A stretch of 64,000 nt of DNA from Diospyros lotus. Its lineage: Eukaryota; Streptophyta; Magnoliopsida; Ericales; Ebenaceae. The position numbers and the translations under genes are program-made. Of the stretch, positions 58,293 to 64,000 are shown piece after piece. Under the pieces are notes generated by a model. It was not told where the DNA came from. It did not search any database and worked only from the letters and a program-made list of their open reading frames with translations. The stretch is from NCBI RefSeq assembly GCF_014633365.1, contig NC_068347.1:12181655-12245654 (forward strand), in the 5' to 3' direction. Every line of letters starts with the position of its first letter. Within the stretch, counting starts at the first letter, position 1.

Positions 58293-59160
58293 ATACTTCT
58301 AGCCTTGAACGTTAAATTTCAGATTTAACTTCTTTGGTGAGGCAAATGGTAGTAAACAATGTACAAGCTATCAAGCTGTGTGGAATTTGTTCGGTTGCTG
58401 GTCATGTTACGAATATGTGCCCAACTTTACAAAAAGAAGAGTCAATCCTACAAGCCAATGCCATTGGAGGTTTTCTAGGGCAACCCAGCGAAAATACGAC
58501 CCATATTCTAATTCCTACAACCTAGGTTTGCAAGACCACCATAATTTGAGCTATGGGAATCAAGAAGCCCAGAATCGATATCAACACCCATTCTAATCAA
58601 GGCAACAAGCAACCCAGCCTTTAAATATATCACTTGAGGAAATTGTTAAGGCGTTAGCTAGCAATACGCAACAGTTTCAACATGAGACAAGAAATAATAT
58701 TCAAAATATGGAGAAACAAATTAGTCAACTAGCAATATCAGTGAGTAAGCTTGAAGCTCAAGGTTATGGAAAATTGCCTTCCCAAATAGTTGTAAACCCT
58801 CGAGAAAAAAAAAGTGCAATTACGCTGCGAAGTAGGAAAGAGATTGATATCCCTATTCAGAATCCTTCAGATTTGGCCAAGAAGACTCAAAAAGAGGCGA
58901 AAATAAATGATGCGACGATTTCTTCTAAGGTAATCTCTCAAACAGTTGTGTATAATTCTAATAAACCTGTTCGTCTTCCTTTTCCTAGCAGGTTATCGAA
59001 ATCTAAGAAGGAAGAACAAGAAAATGACATCCTTAAGACTTTCAGGAAGGTAGAAGTGAACATTCCTTTATTGGATGTCATTAAGCAAGTCCCGAGGTAT
59101 GCCAAATTTCTTAAAGAACTGTGTACTACGAAGAGAAGGTTGAGAGGTGATGAAAAGATC
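58293..59160 (+). pseudogene. gag, C-terminal part with zinc knuckle (Athila)
   Basis: Joining 52381 to 58298 restores one reading frame across the insertion. The piece reads TSSLE, a stop, then DLTSLVRQMVVNN, the zinc knuckle CGICSVAGHVTNMC (C-x2-C-x4-H-x4-C, 58379-58420), and later MEKQISQLAISVSKLEAQGYG and LPSQIVVNPREKKS. A frame shift around 58560 and stops follow. A lysine-rich stretch leads toward the protease. Confidence 0.85.
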
Positions 59161-60160
59161 AGTGTGGGAGAGAATGTGTCAATAGTAATTCAATGTAAGT
59201 TACTCCTGAAATGCAGGGATCCAAGTACATTTACTATTCCATGTGTGATTGGTAATTCTAAGATTGAACATGCCATATTAGATTTATGAGCATCCATAAA
59301 TGTCATGCCATATTCAATTTATGAATCTTTAAAATTAGGTCCTTTGAAACAAACAGGTATAATAATTCAATTAGCTGACCATTCTAATGCATACCCTAAA
59401 GCGGTAGTTGAGGGTGTTTTGGTGCATATTAATGAGCTGATTTTTCTTGTTGATTTTTACATTCTAAACATGGAGGACAATGCTTCTCCAAATCCTACTC
59501 CAATTTTGCTAGGCATGCCTTTTCTAAAAACAGTAAAAACAAATATAGATGTTCATGATGGTACCCTTACCATGGAGTTCAATAGGGAGATTGTGAAATT
59601 TAATATATTTGAGGCTATGAGGTACCCTAATGATATTCAATTTGCATTTTCTATTGATGTGGTTGATGTTTTTGCACAGGAGGTTTTTGAGTTGAGACAT
59701 GAGGATGAGTTAGAGTTGGTGCTTAGTTAAGGGCTACGAGACATTAAGACAAAATTACAGTTGAATTCAAATATGGAGGAGATGATTATGGCATTGCAAT
59801 CATTACCATCAACAAGGTATGCAGTTTCAAAACTTGAGTTACCACTTTCTTACTTGAAGTTGTTGCCTTCTGTTGTACAAGCACCAATTTTGGAGTTGAA
59901 GCCTCTTCCTGACCATTTACAGTATGTTTACTTAGGAGATGGTGACACATTACCAGCTATTATTGCAAAGGATTTGACCTCAATGCAAGAAGAAAGGCTT
60001 ATGAGAGTGTTACAGGATCACAAAACAACAATTGGTTAGACTATAATCGACATTAAAGGCATAAGTCTATCAATGTGCATGCATCAAATTTTGTTAAAGG
60101 ATGGTTCTAAACCAAGCCAGAAGCTCAACGAATATTGTATCCCGTGTTGATGGAGGTGGT
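59161..60160 (+). pseudogene. Aspartic protease and PR-RT linker (Athila)
   Basis: FTIPCVIGNSKIEHAILDL, then a stop at 59287-59289 and ASINVMPYSIY. In Athila the active site is D-L-G-A, so the essential glycine codon is now TGA. IIIQLADHSNAYPKAVVEGVLV and PTPILLGMPFLKT complete the domain. 59761-60039 is the linker, with LSYLKLLPSVVQAPILELKPLP and KDLTSMQEERLMRVLQDHKT, the approach to RT. It ends at the copia LTR at 60161. Confidence 0.88.
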
Positions 60161-61322
60161 TGTTGAGCCAACTTGCCCCGTATTAATTTTTTAATTAAGT
60201 TTTGATAATGAACAAAAACAATATTTTTTAATTGATGTATAATTTGTAACCCCTAATTATTTTAAGTAAATTATAGTATATTTTTTTAAAATTCATAATC
60301 TCCACTAAAACTAGGTTTTTAATTAAAACCAAGTCTCAAGCAATTACTATATGTATAAAATTTATTTTCGATAATATTGGCTTTAGAAGTCGATTCTTGG
60401 TTCAATGGAGTCGACTCCCCTTAAACTAAAGTCGACTCTTGCAAAATTAGAGTCGACCCAGCTGAGAACAAGTTATGCAGAGTCGACCTGGCAGCATTGG
60501 TGTATTTTGAAGAGTCAACTCTAGTAGTGTAGAAGTCGACTCTTGTATAACTAGAGTCGACTCCCACTTAAAATGGAAGTCAACTCTTGTTTCAGGAAAT
60601 TCGACTCCTCGGGTCCAATGGTCAATTTTTTGAACGTTGGACAGGTTCTCCAGCTACGTTTATAAATGCATAAGGGTTGTTTTGCTTGAAAAGTTTAGCA
60701 TTTATTTGAGTTCAAATAAGCATTAAAATTTTTCAATCTCTCATCAAGCTAACCAAGCATCCAAAGGCTCTCAAGCTTCATTGCTCGCTCACTCACTCAA
60801 GAGCCACAAGGTAAAGAGGAGAAAATCACTTCAAGTTTTATCCGAAATTCTCCATCTTGAGGTTATTGTATTATTTCATTTATTGCCTTGTATAAGTGTA
60901 TTTATTACTTAAATCATTTGAATCCAAGTGTAGACAAAGTATTGTATTTATTTAAAGATTGTTGTGGATTTATTAGGTCATCTAGAACCGTTTGTAATCT
61001 AGGGTTGTATTAGTTTCCAAAGTGATCTAAGGGAAAACCTTAGTGTTCGTTTTAATGGAACCCAAAGGGTGGTTAGACCTTGGGAGAGTGGATTAGGTGT
61101 GTGTAATACACTGAACTACTTAAAAATTGTCTTGTGCCATATATTGTGTTTCATTGATATATCTTGTGATGTGAAATTCATCACTTCAAACTTTTGCATA
61201 TATTTACATAAATCTAGTTAGGATAAAATTGTAATAACAAGAAATTTATTTAAAAAATTGATAAAATTTTTAATCACTCAATTCACTCCCCTCTTAAGTG
61301 GCCCTACTCCAAGGGACCAATA
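60161..61322 (+). repeat. Copia-type solo LTR (1162 bp) in the Athila RT
   Basis: Starts TGTTGAGCCAACTTG and ends AAGGGACCAATA (usual CA changed to TA). Flanks are GTGGT (60156-60160) and ATGGT (61323-61327). Text such as CTCCCCTCTTAAGTGGCCC near the 3' end is typical of SIRE/Maximus-type copia LTRs. It carries about ten AGTCGACTC-type palindromes at 60385-60610. Confidence 0.82.
60385..60610 (+). repeat. Array of about ten AGTCGACT palindromes
   Basis: GAGTCGACTC, AAGTCGACTC and one-base variants (AGTCAACTC, AGTCGACCC), spaced 15-35 bases. The core GTCGAC is self-complementary and CpG-centred. Confidence 0.88.
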
Positions 61323-61836
61323 ATGGTAAACAAAAGATATCCTCTAGCTATTGGATGTGGGAGTGATTTACCCAATCTCAAACAACACATGGGTGAGTCT
61401 AGTCCAAGCAGTGCCAAAAAAATCTGGAGTTATGGTGGTTAGGAATCAAGATAATGAGTTGGTTCCAATGAGGATTCCAAGTGGATGGTGGATATGCATA
61501 GACTATCGCAAGCTGAACTCAGTGACGAGGAAGGATCATTTTTCTCTGTCTTTCATTGATCAAATGCTAGAGCGATTAGCAACTTTGAAGCATCTACTAG
61601 CAAAAAAGGAATCGAAGCCAAGACTGATTAAATGAATTCTTCTTTTGCAAGAGTTTGATCTTACAATCAAAGATAAGAAAGGAGCTGAGAACTTTGTTGT
61701 AGACCATTTGAGCAGATTAATAAGAGACGAAAATCCTAAATTATTACAAGAGTTTTTCCCTGATGAGCAACTGTTTACTCTACAAGGTACGGTTCTCTGG
61801 TATGTTGATTTGGTAAATTACTCGGTTGTTAGAACC
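61323..61836 (+). pseudogene. RT fragment fused to RNase H C-terminus (Athila), internally deleted
   Basis: DVGVIYPISNNTWVSLVQAV, then WICIDYRKLNSVTRKDHF and SFIDQMLERLA are the first third of RT. The sequence then jumps within a few codons (~61585) to LKHLLAKKESKPRLIKW, LLQEFDLTIKDKKGAENFV and DHLSRLIR, the end of RNase H, and to FFPDEQLFTLQG. About 1 kb of RT and RNase H, including the catalytic YVDD, is missing. A stop (TGA at 61633) replaces a W codon. Confidence 0.9.
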
Positions 61837-63295
61837 TGTTAGTGTAGGTGCTCTAGATCCAATCAGATTGTGCATGTTGTACATTGATTATTGCAATCGT
61901 TCTATTAGTTTCTTGTTATTATTGTAATGACTTGATGAAACTAGATAGAAGTCTATATGATGTATATTATGATTAATCTATGAAGATGTGAGATGATGTA
62001 TCATAGTTTGTAGATATCATTAAATGTCCCAAGTCGTAGCAATGTCAAGAATGGACATTGACAATTGCGGTAAGATTTGTATGTGCTATGTTTTTGCTAT
62101 CTGATAGCATTGGAGGTCTCACACCCATAGGCATGAAGATGCCTAGATAAGTACATAGGTAACCAATATTGGAGAACATGTCACTTGACATGACTCGCCA
62201 TAAGAATCCATTTTGGTTATATGTTGATGTAATTCTCATACGAGATGGGTGTAACTAATCCTTGGACTTGAGGTTGTCACAGTTATCTCATAAGAAGACT
62301 AGTATACTTTGACATCATTATAATGGGTTTAGACAAAGGCTGCACATGGGCAATCGTTAGGCATATTGTAACACTTATGGAGATGGGTGCATAACCAAGA
62401 TGGGACTCGTCTATCCCTTAAAAGAGGATGATGTATCTAAGGCGCATTCGGTGGATATTTACTTTAAATCAATGGCCATGGTGAAAGAGATCAATAAGAA
62501 GTTATTGATTTACTTTCTATTAACTGAGGACATCCGGAGCACCGAAGAAAACTCATGTGATTGTAATCAAGCAAGACATCGCCAGACTTGAGATCACATA
62601 AGAAACATTGATGAAAGGATCGAATTACACAGTAACCATACTTGTGAAAAGTTGTTTACGGATTATAAATCCTTTTGAATAATTGGGTTAGCATGATACC
62701 TTTCTAGAGGCCAATCTTGTTTTATGTATTAATACCAACACATTGCCAACACATTCAAAAGTCTAATGAGTCATACGCAAAAGGTGCGGTCCCTAGCTTA
62801 AACCAGGAGAGCGAATGTATGGTTAAGTGGGATATTTCGGCAAAAAGTTATGTCGTCGTATATTCTCATGGAAAAAGAACAAATAGATGTAATGACATCA
62901 ATATGATGAGGGGCTGTCATAAAGGAAAGAGTTTTCTAAAATGACAATTAATTAAATTAGTAAGGAGTTTCTAATTTAATAATTTTCTATATTTGTTGGA
63001 GTGACAAATAGGAAATAAAAAAATATATATATATATTTGGGCTTAAATTAATATTTTGTCTAAATTGGATTTGGGCCAAATATTTTATTTAAACTTATTA
63101 TTGGATTTAGACTATTTAATTAAGTTCCTATTTGGACTAGAATAAAATCTATTTAATTAAATATTAGTTAGAATAGTAAAAGGCCGGCCTATATCCATTA
63201 GGGTTTAGAAAACTCTAGGAGGCCTTTCTCCTCTATAAATACCCCTTTAAGAGTTGCCTAAATAATGAATTATTATACATATTTCCCGCACCACT
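61837..63295 (+). repeat. Copia-like LTR, truncated on the right
   Basis: Begins TGTTAGTGTAGGTGCTC directly after the Athila fragment, which makes an insertion of Athila pol likely. It holds a TATA-like CCTCTATAAATACCCC near 63230-63246 and no gene; the ORFs (62045-62944) have no domain. The following Tat LTR starts at 63296, so its right end is lost or lies outside the window. The family resembles copia LTRs with AATCAATGGCCATGGTG text, but I cannot name it. Confidence 0.55.
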
Positions 63296-63912
63296 TCTTA
63301 TGGGCTAGACTCCGTCCAATAGACCGGCCCAATTGCCTAAAGCCCAGTAGGCCCAGCCGAGCTTTTCAGGGCAAGCTCACATATCACTGAAATCTGAGCT
63401 CAGATCACGGAACCAAGTGAGTTGTCAGCAATATACCTAACGAGCTTCCAATAATGCTTCTAGCTCGCTAGCCTAACCGTTCAGCTCGCCGATCAAACTA
63501 TTCAGCTCGCATAACAAAACAACTGCTGAATAATCAGAGGAAAAGACCCACCTACTTTATCTGGTGCAAACCAGATCCCTGGTAATACGGAAACCACTCC
63601 CGATTTTATGGAATTGATAAAGACATCTTGTCTCCATGATGTCATTCTTCCACTTTTGTATTTTATGCAACTGTAAGCACCCCTCACTATAAATAGGGGT
63701 CGAAAATACCATTGTAGAAAAAAAACAACAATAATAATATACTGTGACTCTACTAGAATACCCAAAGGACGGTCATGGAGTAGGCATCATTCTGGTCGAA
63801 CCACATAAAAATCCCCCGTGTATGTTCTATTTTGTTCCTCCTCCTTGCATTTTGGGTTAATTTCCTCATTACAAGCCTAAGAATCACAGTCGGCTAATTT
63901 TGAACGTCGACA
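63296..63912 (+). repeat. 5' LTR of a further Tat element (617 bp)
   Basis: Aligns with the Tat-B LTR read on its sense strand: TCTTATGGGC against TGTTATGGGC at the start, and GAACGTCGACA against GTACGTCAACA at the end. TATAAATA at 63688-63695. It has several AGCTCGC/GAGCTC motifs (63370-63510). The initial TG is TC here. Confidence 0.8.
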
Positions 63913-63931
63913 TTTGGCATTAGAGGAAGGG
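63913..63931 (+). promoter_or_regulatory. Primer binding site of the further Tat element
   Basis: TTTGGCATTAGAGGAAGGG right after the LTR, homologous to the Tat-B primer site. Confidence 0.75.
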
Positions 63932-63950
63932 CCCACTCTGATCGCTAGCC

Positions 63951-64000
63951 ATGGCAAGAGGACAGAATGCACCAAGCTCTGATGAGGTGGCTGATTCGCC
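63951..64000 (+). CDS. gag start of a Tat element, runs off the window
   Basis: ATG at 63951 gives MARGQNAPSSDEVADS with no stop to the end of the window. It matches the Tat-B gag start at 41361 (MARGRNARSSD). Whether this copy is intact cannot be judged from 16 codons. Confidence 0.7.
   Translation, partial: MARGQNAPSSDEVADS

Larger units (their letters stand above)
51861..61836 (+). mobile_element. Athila-type Ty3/gypsy element, fragmented by nested insertions
   Basis: Coding pieces in order: gag N (51861-52381), gag C with zinc knuckle (58293-59160), protease (59161-60160), then a short RT piece fused to the end of RNase H (61323-61836). Insertions at 52382 and 60161 explain two gaps, each with target duplication. 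The element is internally deleted in pol, and its end is cut at 61837 by a copia-like LTR. Gag phrases such as IKLCGICSVAGH and ASGGALVDKTP are characteristic of plant Athila. Confidence 0.85.

Overview
This is a stretch of plant nuclear DNA, most likely from a flowering plant with a repeat-rich genome. It is AT-rich and almost entirely nested LTR retrotransposons. It has spliceosomal GT..AG introns, CACTA transposons and a Cassandra element whose LTRs carry 5S-rRNA-like sequence. I support one probable host gene, on the minus strand at 25655-27234: two exons, about 175 aa, one membrane segment, no function I can name.

Layout, left to right. 1-6984: a decayed chromovirus of Tekay/Del type. 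Its 2.76 kb LTR (3884-6644) is followed by a Met-tRNA primer site and a second gag start, so two copies share one LTR in tandem. 6985-8072: the 3' half of a CACTA transposon. 8150-20011: a complete Tat-lineage Ty3/gypsy element (TSD GTTTT), called Tat-A here. It lies in an LTR remnant whose halves are 8073-8149 and 20012-20177. 20178-23800: a copia-like LTR remnant split by a solo LTR (20623-23141). 23801-27484: the host gene and its flanks. 27485-42701 and 45476-49813: two copies of one duplicated block. Copy 1 received a Tat element on the minus strand (30163-42074, Tat-B). Copy 2 received a 1.55 kb non-autonomous CACTA (46141-47695). Each copy shows the empty site of the other insertion. 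42075-45475: fragments of Tekay-like LTRs on the minus strand. 51861-61836: an Athila-type element broken by a solo LTR (52382-58292), itself holding an intact Cassandra TRIM (52581-53219) and another solo LTR (55102-57671), and by a copia solo LTR (60161-61322). 61837-63295: a copia-like LTR. 63296-64000: the 5' LTR and gag start of a further Tat element that leaves the window.

Two features deserve most attention. First, three paralogous Tekay-like LTRs carry, at the same position between alignable flanks, an array of short CpG-centred palindromes. The palindrome differs from LTR to LTR (ATTCGAAT, ATCCGGAT, CCGC-TG-GCGG) but is uniform within each array. Comparable arrays occur in the Tat LTRs and a copia LTR. 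Second, both complete Tat elements carry a spliced gene convergent with gag-pol, with its own TATA box. It encodes a domain resembling the putative gypsy-type transposon (PF04195-like) family plus a coiled coil. The phase-0 intron just before the coiled coil is shared.

The elements have decayed largely by nonsense changes that C-to-T or G-to-A transitions can explain, with few frameshifts in Tat-B, as expected of heavily cytosine-methylated repeats. All identifications come from reading the sequence. No database search was run.
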